DNA of 64,000 bases from Streptomyces antnestii (GTDB lineage Bacteria; Actinomycetota; Actinomycetes; Streptomycetales; Streptomycetaceae): contig NZ_RZYA01000009.1 in the NCBI RefSeq assembly GCF_004005495.1, positions 1 through 64,000 of the forward strand, read 5' to 3'. How positions within the stretch are numbered: the stretch's first letter is position 1; each line of letters starts with the position of its first letter. The translations under genes and the position numbers were made by a program. Below the pieces are notes generated by a model. It made no database searches. It worked only from the letters and a program-made list of their open reading frames with translations, and had not been told where the DNA came from. Below, piece after piece: positions 43,536 through 52,138 of this stretch.

Positions 43536-44243
43536 TCAGCTCACCACTCCGGTCATCACGCCCACGGGTACGGCGATGAAGCCGGCCGTGAGCAGCAGCG
43601 CGAGAACGTTGGCAACGGTCTTCAGGACGCGGTCGCGGGTCGCGTTGCCCACGCCGAGGGTCTGGGCGGCGCTCCAGAATCCGTGCCGGATGTGCAGGCC
43701 GAGCGCGAGCATGGCGACGATGTAGACGACGTCGCCGTACCAGGTGGAGAAGGTGTCGATCACGTTCTGGTACGGGTGGCCCGGCTGGAAGCCGCCGGGG
43801 TGCGCGGTGCCGGTCGTCAGGTCGAGGAGGTGCCACACGATGAACAGCGCGAGGATGATCCCGCCCCAGCGCATGGTGCGCGTGGCGTAGCTCGAACGCG
43901 CCTTCTTGTGCACGTACTTGGCCGGCCGCGCCTTGATGTCGCGCCGGCTCAGCTGATACGCCGACGTGGCGTGCGCGACGACGGCGGCCACGAGGACGAT
44001 CCGGACGAGCCAGAGCGTCCACTCGTAGTGCATGAACGGCTCGCCGACGGTGCGCAGCCAGTGCGCGTAGTGGTTGAACTCGCCGGCGCCGAAGAAGATC
44101 TTCAGGTTGCCGATCATGTGGACGACCAGGTAGAGCAGCATGATCAGGCCGCTGACGGCCATCACCGTCTTCTTGCCGACGGACGAGTCCCAGAGCGTAC
44201 GCGTCATGGACGGCCGTCGGTCCGTCCTTGTTGCCAGAGCCAT
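43536..44243 (-). CDS. sdhC: succinate dehydrogenase cytochrome b subunit (single-polypeptide type)
   Basis: About 235 residues with five hydrophobic helices, the non-classical type that replaces SdhC plus SdhD. Haem-ligand histidines are plausible at VVHMIGNLKIF, VAHATSAYQLS, FIVWHLLDLTTG and GLHIRHGFW. ATG 44243 is chosen; GTG 44252 is three codons longer. First gene of the operon, divergent from the LysR gene. Confidence 0.92.
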   Translation of the reverse strand: MALATRTDRRPSMTRTLWDSSVGKKTVMAVSGLIMLLYLVVHMIGNLKIFFGAGEFNHYAHWLRTVGEPFMHYEWTLWLVRIVLVAAVVAHATSAYQLSRRDIKARPAKYVHKKARSSYATRTMRWGGIILALFIVWHLLDLTTGTAHPGGFQPGHPYQNVIDTFSTWYGDVVYIVAMLALGLHIRHGFWSAAQTLGVGNATRDRVLKTVANVLALLLTAGFIAVPVGVMTGVVS

Positions 44244-44302
44244 GTCTCGCACGCTAGAGCGGCAAGGCCCGATCGGTCCAAGACATGGTCCGGCTCATTT
44301 CC

Positions 44303-44317
44303 ATAGGCTCAGGCTAT
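44303..44317. promoter_or_regulatory. LysR-type operator between sdhC and the LysR gene
   Basis: ATAGGCTCAGGCTAT has the T-N11-A dyad expected of LysR-regulator boxes. It lies 22 bp before the LysR start and 60 bp before sdhC, so the regulator probably controls both itself and sdhCAB. Confidence 0.5.
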
Positions 44318-44338
44318 CGACCGATTACCCTGGGGGTC

Positions 44339-45217
44339 ATGCAGTTCCAGCAGCTCCAGTACTTCGTGGCCGTCGCCGAGACCCGGCACTTCACCCGGGC
44401 CGCCGAACTCGTCCACGTCGCCCAGCCGTCGCTGTCCCAGCAGATCCGCTCCCTGGAGCGGGAGCTGGGCGCGGATCTCTTCCTGCGCGCCCGCGGGAAC
44501 ATCACCCTCACCGACGCGGGCGAAGCGCTGCTGCCGCTCGCCCGGCGGATCCTCGCGGACGCGGACACGGCGCGGCAGGAGGTGCAGGAGCTGGCACATC
44601 TCAGGAGCGGGCGGGTGCGGCTCGGCGCCACGCCGTCGCTGTGCACGGGCCTGCTGCCGGACGTGCTGCGCGCCTTCCACGACCGGTATCCGGGCATCCG
44701 CCTGATGATCGAGGAGGGCGGCTCCCACGACCTCGTACGGGAGCTGGCGCGCGGAGCGCTCGACCTGGCGCTCGTGGTGCTGCCGCTGCCGGCGCCGGCG
44801 CCCGCGCTGACCACGGTCGAGCTGCTGCGGGAGGACCTGGTGGTGGTCTCGTCGCCGGACGCGCGGCGCCCCGGGCGGGGGCGGACCGTGCGCATCGCTG
44901 ACCTGGAGGGCGAGCGGATGGTCATGTTCCGGCACGGGTACGACCTGCGGGAGCTGACGGTGGCCGCGTGCCGGGCGGAAGGCTTCGAGCCGGACTTCGC
45001 GGTGGAGGGGGGCGAGATGGACGCGGTGCTTGGCTTTGTGCGGGCGGGGCTCGGGGTGGCCGTGGTGCCTGACATGGTCGCCCGGCGCGCGGGGGGTGAC
45101 CTTCGGGTCACGCCACTTGCCCGTCCCGGGCTGTCCCGGACGATTGCGCTGGCGCATCGGTCGGATGTGGCTCCGCCGCGGGCTGCGCGGGAGCTTCAGC
45201 GGATGCTTTTGCGGTGA
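44339..45217 (+). CDS. LysR-family transcriptional regulator
   Basis: 292 residues. HTH: LQYFVAVAETRHFTRAAELVHVAQPSLSQQIRSLE (typical LysR opening, read from residue 6). The C-terminal effector domain covers about 90-290. ATG 44339 is preceded by GGGGG only. Divergent from sdhCAB, a conserved streptomycete arrangement. The ligand is unknown. Confidence 0.92.
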   Translation: MQFQQLQYFVAVAETRHFTRAAELVHVAQPSLSQQIRSLERELGADLFLRARGNITLTDAGEALLPLARRILADADTARQEVQELAHLRSGRVRLGATPSLCTGLLPDVLRAFHDRYPGIRLMIEEGGSHDLVRELARGALDLALVVLPLPAPAPALTTVELLREDLVVVSSPDARRPGRGRTVRIADLEGERMVMFRHGYDLRELTVAACRAEGFEPDFAVEGGEMDAVLGFVRAGLGVAVVPDMVARRAGGDLRVTPLARPGLSRTIALAHRSDVAPPRAARELQRMLLR

Positions 45218-45246
45218 CCGGGGGTGTGGGGGGCCGGGGTTTCTTT

Positions 45247-45430
45247 TGCGCAGTTCCCCGCGCCCCTTATGGGGGGTGGCTGCGGGCCGGTGGGGGATGG
45301 GCGCGCCCCGCGGCGGAGCCGCTGATGGACACAGCCCCGCGCCCCTGAAGGCGAGCGGCTTCGCCGCTCGCCTTCATCGGGGAAATGCGGCACGCAGTGC
45401 CTGCATTTCAGGGGCGCGGGGAACTGCGCG
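45247..45430. repeat. nested inverted-repeat intergenic element / terminator
   Basis: The 20 bp at 45248-45267 recur perfectly inverted at 45410-45429. A shorter alternative arm, CCCCGCGCCCCTGA (45335-45348), pairs with 45409-45422. Inside are a 13-bp perfect stem with a 3-nt loop at 45347-45375 and a second hairpin starting GAAATGC at about 45382 and ending at 45409. The AGGGGCGCGGGGAACTGCGC arm is a sequence seen between convergent genes throughout Streptomyces genomes. It separates the convergent LysR and GGDEF/EAL genes. Confidence 0.8.
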
Positions 45431-45459
45431 ACCAGCCACAAACAAGCCGCACCCGGCGA

Positions 45460-47613
45460 TCAACCCGTCGCGTCCGCCAGTGCCAGCTCGTGCAGACGGT
45501 CCGGCGGGCCGGGACGTGCGTAGTACCAGCCCTGAGCCGTATCGCAGCCCAGGTCACGGAGTTGCTCCGCCTGCGCTCCCGTTTCCACGCCCTCCACGGT
45601 GACCGCCAGGTCCAGGCTGTGCGCCAGCGCGACGATGCCCTCGACGATCTTGAGGTCCACCGGGTCCGCCGGAAACCGCTGCATGCCCTGCGTGAAGGAG
45701 CGGTCCAGCTTGAGGACGCTCACCGGGAGCCGCCGCAGGTTCGCCAGGTTCGAGTAGCCCGTGCCGAAGTCGTCGAGCGCGATGTCCACGCCCATCTCGG
45801 CGAGCCGCCGCAGCGGCTTCAGCAGATCGTCGTCCGCGCCGATCAGCGCGGACTCGGTGACCTCCAGGCACAGGGCGCCCGGTGCGAGCCCGAGGCGTTC
45901 CAGGATGTCGACCGTGTCGGAGACGAGCCCGGGGTGCGTGAGCTGGCACGGGGACAGGTTCACGTTGACCCGCAGCGGTCCCGCGTCCGCGCCGTCGGGA
46001 GTGCGCGCCTGCCACGTACGGGCCTGGCGCACGGACTCCTCCAGGACCCAGCGTCCGAGCGGGACGATGAGGCCAGTGTCTTCGGCGAGCGGGATGAACT
46101 GGTCGGGCCCGAGCACCCCGTGCTGCGGGTGCAGCCACCGTACGAGCGCCTCCGCGCCGCGCACACTGCCGTCGCCGAGGTGCACGAGCGGCTGGTACTC
46201 GATGAAGAACTCGCCGCGCTCCAGGGCCGCGGGCAGCGCGGTCGTGAGGCCGTGGCGCGTGATGGCGCGCGCGTCGGCCTCGGGGTCGGCGAGCTCGAAG
46301 CGGTTGCCGCCGGCGGACTTGGCCCGGTACATGGTGATGTCGGCGCTGCGCAGGACCTCGGCGGGACTGCGCTCGCCCGCCGCGGGACCCTCCACGATGC
46401 CGATGGAGCCGCGCACGGTCAGCTCACGGCCGTCGATCCGAATGGGGGCGGCGAGCGCGTGCATGATGCGCCCGGCCAGGTCGTCGACCTCCGCCGCCGT
46501 GTCGCGGCCGGTGGTCAGGGCGACGAACTCGTCGCCGCCGAGCCTCGCCACCATCTCGCCGGCGGCGGTGGCGCAGGCCTGGAGACGGTCGGCGACCTCG
46601 ACGAGGAGGCGGTCGCCCGCCGCGTGGCCGAGGCTGTCGTTGATGGTCTTGAAGCCGTCGAGGTCCAGGTAGCACAGGCCGAAGCGCATGCCGTCGCCGG
46701 CGGCCAGCGCCTTCTCCAGGCGCTCGAAGAACAGGGTCCTGTTGGGGAGCCCGGTGAGGGCGTCGTGGGTGGCCTCGTAGCGCAGGCGCAGATTCAGCAG
46801 GCGGCGCTCGGTGGTGTCCTCCATCAGCGCGAGCTGGTACTGCGGCGCACCCTCGGCGTCGCGCAGCAGGGAGACGGTGAGGTTGGTCCACAGGGCGGTG
46901 CCGTCGGGGCGGCAGAACGCCTTCTCCACGCGGTAGTGCTCGCGTTCGCCGCGCACCAGTTCCTCGTAGAGGCGCCACACGTGCGGGGCGTCGTCGGGGT
47001 GGGTCCACTCGACGACGTTGCGGCCGCGCACCAGGTTCTCGGCGCCGCCGAACATGCGCACCAGCGCGTCGTTGGCCTCCAGGACCGTGCCCTCAAGGTC
47101 GGCTATGCCGATGCCGATGGCCGCGCCGTGGAACACCGCGCGGAAGCGCGCCTCGCTGGCGTGCAGGGCCTCGGCGACCGCGCTGCGCGCGCTCAGGGCG
47201 GCCCTCGAGATGGCCTCCTGTTCGGCGAGGGTGCGCTCGCGCAGGGCGCGGGCGAAGCCGGCCGCGACAGCGTGCTGGAGGCGGGCGCAGCGGGCCCGCA
47301 GCTCCTCCTCGCGCCGGTCCTCGTCGTCACGGCAGTACAGGACGAGGTACGCGTCGACCACGTCGAGGGTGCGGCTGAGTGCCTCGGGGTCGGTGCAGTG
47401 CACGCCGATCAGCGCGGCGCCGACCGACTGGGCCGCGGGCGCGTCCAAGGCGCGTTCGCCGAGCGCGTCCCGCAACCGGCGGGCGAGCGGCAGGAGTTCC
47501 TTCTCGAACTCGGCCCGGGTCAGGGAGGTCGCCGTCACCGGGAAGATCGCCCGGCTCCAGATGGTGGCGAATCTGCGCAGCCGGTCCTCGGGGCTGTCCG
47601 GCTCGCCGTTCAC
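45460..47613 (-). CDS. rmdA: PAS-GGDEF-EAL cyclic-di-GMP enzyme, RmdA-like
   Basis: 717 residues. An N-terminal helical region of about 150 residues is followed by PAS (about 151-270), GGDEF (about 278-445, GGDEF intact at 359-363) and EAL (about 455-710; EAL at 488-490, DDFGTGYSNL at 614-623). Both catalytic signatures look intact, so it could make and break c-di-GMP. Streptomyces RmdA has this architecture and influences development. Start GTG 47613 overlaps the stop of the methyltransferase gene (GTGA), so translation is coupled. It has no membrane segment. Confidence 0.92.
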   Translation of the reverse strand: MNGEPDSPEDRLRRFATIWSRAIFPVTATSLTRAEFEKELLPLARRLRDALGERALDAPAAQSVGAALIGVHCTDPEALSRTLDVVDAYLVLYCRDDEDRREEELRARCARLQHAVAAGFARALRERTLAEQEAISRAALSARSAVAEALHASEARFRAVFHGAAIGIGIADLEGTVLEANDALVRMFGGAENLVRGRNVVEWTHPDDAPHVWRLYEELVRGEREHYRVEKAFCRPDGTALWTNLTVSLLRDAEGAPQYQLALMEDTTERRLLNLRLRYEATHDALTGLPNRTLFFERLEKALAAGDGMRFGLCYLDLDGFKTINDSLGHAAGDRLLVEVADRLQACATAAGEMVARLGGDEFVALTTGRDTAAEVDDLAGRIMHALAAPIRIDGRELTVRGSIGIVEGPAAGERSPAEVLRSADITMYRAKSAGGNRFELADPEADARAITRHGLTTALPAALERGEFFIEYQPLVHLGDGSVRGAEALVRWLHPQHGVLGPDQFIPLAEDTGLIVPLGRWVLEESVRQARTWQARTPDGADAGPLRVNVNLSPCQLTHPGLVSDTVDILERLGLAPGALCLEVTESALIGADDDLLKPLRRLAEMGVDIALDDFGTGYSNLANLRRLPVSVLKLDRSFTQGMQRFPADPVDLKIVEGIVALAHSLDLAVTVEGVETGAQAEQLRDLGCDTAQGWYYARPGPPDRLHELALADATG

Positions 47614-48422
47614 GCCTTGCGCCCGACGCCGGCGTAGCCGGAAAAGGCGTACGGGTCCTCGTCCGCGGGCGCGTTCTCCGGGCGCCAGTCGGCCATCGGC
47701 ACGAGTCCGGGTTCGGCCATCTCGTACCCCTCGAAGAACCGCGCGATCTCGTCGCGCGAGCGCATGATCAGCGGCTGGCGGATGTTCTTGTACACGTCGA
47801 CGGTTCCGGCGGCGCGCTCGGCGGGCAGCGGGATGCCCTCGTACGCGGCGTGCGTGACGATCAGGAGGCTGCCGGGCGCGAGCGCGTCGCGCAGTTCGGC
47901 GACGGCGCGCCGCGGGTCGTCCGCGTCCTCGACGAAGTGCAGGACGGCGACGAGGAGCAGGGCCACCGGCCGGTCCAGGTCGAGGAGGCCGCCGACCTCG
48001 GGGTGCGCCAGGATCTCCCGGGGCTTGCGCAGGTCGGCGGCGAGGACGGCCGTACGGTCGTCGCCCTCCAGGACCGCTCGGCTGTGCGCGACGGCGACCG
48101 GGTCGTGGTCGACGTAGACGACGCGCGCTTCGGAGTCGGCCGCCTGCGCCACTTCGTGAACGTTTCCGAAGGTGGGAATGCCGGAGCCGATGTCGAGGAA
48201 CTGAGTCACGCCCTCCTGGACGGCGTAGCGCACCGCCCGGCGCATGAAGGCACGATTCGCCTGCATGATCTTCGGGAGTCCCGGCATGAACTCCATCGCC
48301 TTGCGCGCCGCTTCCCGGTCCACCTCGAAGTTGTGCGAACCGCCGAGGTAGTAGTCGTAGATCCGGGACACGCTCGGCACCGAGATGTCGATGCCCTGAG
48401 GGGCCCAGGCGGGTCGCTCCAT
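47610..48422 (-). CDS. SAV2177/DUF574-family SAM-dependent methyltransferase
   Basis: 270 residues. SVSRIYDYYLGGSHNFEVDREAA is the family opening, and FLDIGSGIPTFGNVHEVAQ is the SAM-binding motif, VVYVDHDPVAVAHSRAVL the next strand. Such proteins are abundant in Streptomyces and rarely assigned; many sit beside conservon or regulator genes. ATG 48422 has GGAG 6 nt upstream; a TTG four codons earlier is possible. Four-base overlap with the c-di-GMP enzyme gene suggests a linked role. Confidence 0.9.
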   Translation of the reverse strand: MERPAWAPQGIDISVPSVSRIYDYYLGGSHNFEVDREAARKAMEFMPGLPKIMQANRAFMRRAVRYAVQEGVTQFLDIGSGIPTFGNVHEVAQAADSEARVVYVDHDPVAVAHSRAVLEGDDRTAVLAADLRKPREILAHPEVGGLLDLDRPVALLLVAVLHFVEDADDPRRAVAELRDALAPGSLLIVTHAAYEGIPLPAERAAGTVDVYKNIRQPLIMRSRDEIARFFEGYEMAEPGLVPMADWRPENAPADEDPYAFSGYAGVGRKA

Positions 48423-48679
48423 CAATGTCTCCAAGGCGTAGGCGTGCCGGTGTTCGAGCTGAGGCTACTGATCGACCGCCAATGGAGCGAGTCAAAACGG
48501 AAATTGACCGTCCGTTCTCGGTCACTGCCTCCGGCAAGTGCCGAATGGCAATGATCCGAAATCACCCCGAAAGCCTCTCTGTCGCAACGGAAAAGAACCG
48601 GTCCGTTCCGCTCCGCGACATCCATGGAGGGAAACGAACCGGCCTTTCGCCAAATCCTTACCGACTCTACGCCGTACGC

Positions 48680-49675
48680 CTACTTCGGCGCCCCCAGGGG
48701 TTTTCCGTCGGGTGAGGCGGCGTACCAAGTCCCGCCCACGCCCTGCCCATTGACGTCACCCGGCCTCTTGTCGCCGGAGAACGTGTAGAGCGGCCAGCAG
48801 TTGATCGTCTGCTGCTTGCCGCCGTCGGGGCGGACGTACGTCATGAAACCCTTCTTGAGGATGCCCTTCGTGTCGTTCCTGGTGACGGGCGCGACGGCCG
48901 GCCACTTATCCGCGCAGGCTCCGGCGCAGTTCGACTTGATGGGCCAGGCCGAGTCCTTGAGGAATCGGTAGACGGTCATGCCGTTGCGGTCGACGACGAT
49001 CTCGCCGAGTTCCGGATCCCTGCGCGTGGAGAGGCCCGCGCGTCCGGCCGGACGCGCGGCCGCGGGGCTCGCCTTTCCGCCGTCGGGCGCGGCGGCGTGC
49101 CAGACGCCGCCCACACCCTGCCCCTTGGCGTCGCCCGGCTTCGTGTCCATGGCGTACCGGTACATGGGCCGGCCGTCGATGGTCAGCTGCCGGGTGCCGT
49201 CGGCCGCGGTGACCTCGCCGAGCAGCGACGGGGCGACGCCCGGAGCGGCCTTGGCGCCGTCGGCGGGCACGGCGGGCCAGGCCTTGAGGCACGCGTCGTC
49301 ACAGTTCGACCTGGGCGGCCGGGCGGTGTCCTTGTCGAAGCGGTACATCGTGAGGCCCGCGCTGTCGGTGACCACCTGGCCAAGTTTCGCGCTGTCCCAG
49401 GCGGCCAACTGCCCGGCGGGCTTCACCCCGACGCCCCCGGTCGCCCCGGCCGCCCCGGTTGCCCCGGCCGCCCCCGCGCCCTTCGCGTCCCCTGATCCGT
49501 AGCCGTCACCGCCGCCGTACGCGTCCCCGCTGCCGTAACCGCCTTGCGCCGGGGCGGCGTTGCCCACGTTCTGGCCGGCCGGCGACTGGTCGCCCTGGTC
49601 CTGACCGCACGCCGTCGTCAGCGCCAGCAGGGCCGCGGCTGTCGCCACGAGTGAGGCGCTCCGCCAGGTGTCCAT
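48680..49675 (-). CDS. lipoprotein with Yx(FWY)xxD repeats
   Basis: 331 residues. Lipobox with Cys23 (LLALTTAC). A Gly-rich linker (about 28-80) leads to four repeats, each with the Y-x-[FWY]-x-x-D signature: YRFDKD, YRYAMD, YRFLKD and YTFSGD. Each odd repeat is followed by a Cys pair (NCDDAC and NCAGAC with KAWPAV/KWPAV). The repeats belong to COG4315; function unknown, probably in the cell envelope. Start ATG 49675 has GGGAG about 7 nt upstream. Confidence 0.9.
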   Translation of the reverse strand: MDTWRSASLVATAAALLALTTACGQDQGDQSPAGQNVGNAAPAQGGYGSGDAYGGGDGYGSGDAKGAGAAGATGAAGATGGVGVKPAGQLAAWDSAKLGQVVTDSAGLTMYRFDKDTARPPRSNCDDACLKAWPAVPADGAKAAPGVAPSLLGEVTAADGTRQLTIDGRPMYRYAMDTKPGDAKGQGVGGVWHAAAPDGGKASPAAARPAGRAGLSTRRDPELGEIVVDRNGMTVYRFLKDSAWPIKSNCAGACADKWPAVAPVTRNDTKGILKKGFMTYVRPDGGKQQTINCWPLYTFSGDKRPGDVNGQGVGGTWYAASPDGKPLGAPK

Positions 49676-49925
49676 TGCCAACTCCCGCTGCTCGATGGGT
49701 TGTTGCGCGATCCCGGGAGAGTCCGCGCTTGGCCCTGGGTACGGGCGGTGACGGCGGATGTGTTCAACGCGTGGCCGGAATATTCGTCCGGGGAGGGGGC
49801 GCGGGGCAGCATCGGCGCGGGTCGCGCGTGCGCTCCGGGGCCCCCGGTCAAACTTGGCGCCCCCCAGGTCCCCACGTTCGGACCAATCCGCGGCGGCCCG
49901 GGCGTGGCGGCATCCGGCGCTGCCC

Positions 49926-50465
49926 ATGATCTCCGGCGTGTACGGATCCAGAGGGGCCAGGTCGACCCTGGCCACACGGGTGGTGGCGGTGCTCGCGCTT
50001 GCCTGGCTCGCGGGTGCGCCCGCGGCCGGTGCCACGGCGGCCGCCCTCGCCCCGGCCGACAACTGCGCGTACGCCTCGATCGGTGACGGCGGCGGGGGTG
50101 ACGCGATCGCCGTCTCGGGTGACGGCGTGGTGTGCCGTGCGGGACCCACGAAGCCTCCGCCGAAGAAACCCGCGCCCGCGCCGCCCCCGGCCCCCAAACC
50201 CCCGCCACCTCCACCACCGCCTCCTCCCCCACCCCCTCCGCCGCCTCCGCCCCCGCCTCCGCCTCCGCCGCCCGTGAAGCCTCCGCCGCCACCGAAGCCG
50301 AAGCCGACCGTGCGGCCCAAACCCTCGCCGAAGCCGGTGAGTTACCCCGTGTACCGTCCCGCGCCGCGCAAGGCGCCGCCCCGCGGCGGCCCTTCCCTCG
50401 TCTCGCTCACCCTGCTCATCACCGCGCCCGCGGTGCTCGCCGTCGCCGCCCTGCGCCCGCGCTGA
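49926..50465 (+). CDS. secreted or membrane-tethered polyproline protein
   Basis: 179 residues. An N-terminal signal segment (RVVAVLALAWLAGAPAAGAT) is followed by a short Cys-containing region (two Cys), then a run of roughly 25 prolines flanked by KP-rich spacers and a C-terminal hydrophobic helix (LVSLTLLITAPAVLAVAAL) ending in PR. Looks like an extended wall-spanning stalk anchored by the C-terminal helix. ATG 49926 lacks a Shine-Dalgarno, so the start is uncertain. Divergent from the Yx(FWY)xxD lipoprotein gene and 15 bp before the DUF4239 gene. Confidence 0.7.
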   Translation: MISGVYGSRGARSTLATRVVAVLALAWLAGAPAAGATAAALAPADNCAYASIGDGGGGDAIAVSGDGVVCRAGPTKPPPKKPAPAPPPAPKPPPPPPPPPPPPPPPPPPPPPPPPPVKPPPPPKPKPTVRPKPSPKPVSYPVYRPAPRKAPPRGGPSLVSLTLLITAPAVLAVAALRPR

Positions 50466-50480
50466 CCGCCGGAGGTCCCG

Positions 50481-51242
50481 ATGTCGGAATGGCTTGTTCT
50501 CACCCTCGCGATGGTGGCCGCCTGCGCGGTCGTCCTCGTCGTGACCGTCCTGCAGCAGCGCCGGATCGGTGACGACGACGACCCGAGCGAGACCCCGGAC
50601 GTCATCGAGTACATGACGATGATGATCGGCGTGGTGTACGCGATCGTCCTCGGTCTGGCCATCGCCGGGGTCTGGGAGGGCCGCAGCGCCGCCCAGGACC
50701 ACGTCCGCAACGAGGCGCAGGCCCTGCACGAGGTCCATGAACGCGTCCGCGTCTATCCCACGGAGGTCCGGAACCGGATCCGCGCGGATGTCGACACCTA
50801 TGTCAGCCATGTCGTCACCACCGAGTGGCACACGATGAAGACCAAGGGCCATCTCACCGCCGAGGGCACCCGGCTTTTCGACCGGGTGCGCCACGACGTG
50901 ACGGACTACCAGCCGAAGACCGACTTCGAGGCGCAGGCCTACCAGCCGCTCGTCGACCAGGTCACCGCGGCGGACGACGCCCGCAACGCGCGCGCCGACT
51001 CCACCGGCGCCACCATGCCGGGCGTGGTCTGGTTCGGCCTGATCACCGGAGCGCTCGTCACGATCGGCATGGTCTTCGCCCTGCAGATCCGGCGGACGGC
51101 ACGCGAACTGGTCCTCGCCGGGCTGTTCTCGGCGCTGATCGCGTTCCTGCTCTTCCTGGTGTGGGACCTGGACGCGCCCTACAGCCGGGGGGTCGCGGCC
51201 ACCGTGGAACCGTTCCGCATGCTGTTCCCGCACGCCGGGTGA
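50481..51242 (+). CDS. DUF4239-type membrane protein
   Basis: 253 residues with four hydrophobic segments: two N-terminal (LVLTLAMVAACAVVLVVTV; MMIGVVYAIVLGLAIAGVW) and two C-terminal (VVWFGLITGALVTIGMVFAL; LVLAGLFSALIAFLLFLVW). A soluble domain lies between (about 75-180). This four-helix layout with a central domain resembles DUF4239/bestrophin-like proteins. Shine-Dalgarno GGAGG before ATG 50481. Function unknown. Confidence 0.85.
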   Translation: MSEWLVLTLAMVAACAVVLVVTVLQQRRIGDDDDPSETPDVIEYMTMMIGVVYAIVLGLAIAGVWEGRSAAQDHVRNEAQALHEVHERVRVYPTEVRNRIRADVDTYVSHVVTTEWHTMKTKGHLTAEGTRLFDRVRHDVTDYQPKTDFEAQAYQPLVDQVTAADDARNARADSTGATMPGVVWFGLITGALVTIGMVFALQIRRTARELVLAGLFSALIAFLLFLVWDLDAPYSRGVAATVEPFRMLFPHAG

Positions 51243-51302
51243 GACCGCCCCGCACAGGACCCGCGGGCCACGCCGGCCCGCGGGTCAACTCGCCCGGGGG
51301 GG

Positions 51303-51480
51303 GCTCGACCGGCAGGTCGGCTCGGACCGGGGGGTGACTCGACCGGCGGATCAGCTCGACCGGCGGGTCGGCTCGGCCCTCGGGTCACCTCGTCCAGTGG
51401 GTCACCTCGGCCCTCGGGTCCGCTCGGCGGCGGTCACCTCGACCGGCGCGTCAGCTTGGCCCCCGGATCAGCTCGGCCCT
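51303..51480. repeat. degenerate ~17-bp tandem repeat
   Basis: About eleven units of the type GCTCGACCGGCGGGTCA or CCTCGGCCCTCGGGTCA follow each other with 15-18-bp spacing. The tract begins about 60 bp after the DUF4239 stop and extends into the last codons of the HhH gene. Confidence 0.8.
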
Positions 51481-51680
51481 CCCAGCGCGAGCCCCCTCTC
51501 GGCCAGTGCCTCGCCCAGGACCCGCAGCGCCTTGGGCCCCATGCCGTGCAGCGCCTTCAGTTCGTCCACGGGCACGCCCGAGAGCTGGGCGAGATGCGTG
51601 TATCCGGCCGCGTTCAGGGCGCGTGTCGCCGGCGCGCCGATGCCGCGCGGAAACCCGGTGGGTGCGGTGCCGTCCGTCAT
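51468..51680 (-). CDS. small helix-hairpin-helix DNA-binding protein
   Basis: 70 residues resembling the alpha-CTD/HhH module: GFPRGIGAPATRALNAAGYTHLAQLSGVP then LKALHGMGPKALRVLGEAL. The two HhH motifs suggest DNA binding. ATG 51680 has GGGAGAGG upstream; the longer frame is unlikely. Its final codons overlap the tandem repeat. Confidence 0.8.
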   Translation of the reverse strand: MTDGTAPTGFPRGIGAPATRALNAAGYTHLAQLSGVPVDELKALHGMGPKALRVLGEALAERGLALGGPS

Positions 51681-51744
51681 CACTGCCTGCCTCTCCCGGC
51701 GGGCGCGGGCTGCGACGCGCGCGCCCGCGGCGCACTCTGGTGCC

Positions 51745-51999
51745 ATGACTGCCTGGCACACCCCTATCGTCGTACACCCTCTCGCGCCCGAGGGCGGGCG
51801 GCACGTCACCGTGCGGGGACGGGCCGTCGGGCTCGCGCACAGCGATCAGGACCTCATCCGGCTGCTGCGTGCGGCCGGGCTCGGGGAGGCCGACATGACG
51901 CTCGACGACCCCCATCTGGTCGAGTGGCGGGGCGCGGGCCCGCACGTGTGGCACCCGGCGGAGCCCGGGGAGCCGTCGCCGCACCACCCGGTCCCCTGA
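51745..51999 (+). CDS. conserved hypothetical protein
   Basis: 84 residues: MTAWHTPIVVHPLAPEGGRH, then VTVRGRAVGLAHSDQDLIRLL and a C-terminus with two HP-rich turns. Similar short proteins are found beside HhH genes in Streptomyces, but I cannot assign a function. ATG 51745 has no clear Shine-Dalgarno. Divergent from the HhH gene across 64 bp. Confidence 0.7.
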   Translation: MTAWHTPIVVHPLAPEGGRHVTVRGRAVGLAHSDQDLIRLLRAAGLGEADMTLDDPHLVEWRGAGPHVWHPAEPGEPSPHHPVP

Positions 52000-52138
52000 C
52001 CGGCCCACACGATTGCCCCGTTCGCGCTACACGGATCGCGGCCGTCCGGCGCGGTACCTAGCGTTTCCGGCATCGAGGTGCATTCCCGACACGGCGGAAC
52101 AGGTCCGCAGTTGCCCCTCGGGACCCGGAGGACTGACC

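Noticed and set aside
49676..50320. Gly-rich N-terminal extension of the Yx(FWY)xxD lipoprotein
   Set aside because: The extension is the antisense of the polyproline tract. A proper Shine-Dalgarno, ATG and lipobox lie at 49675.
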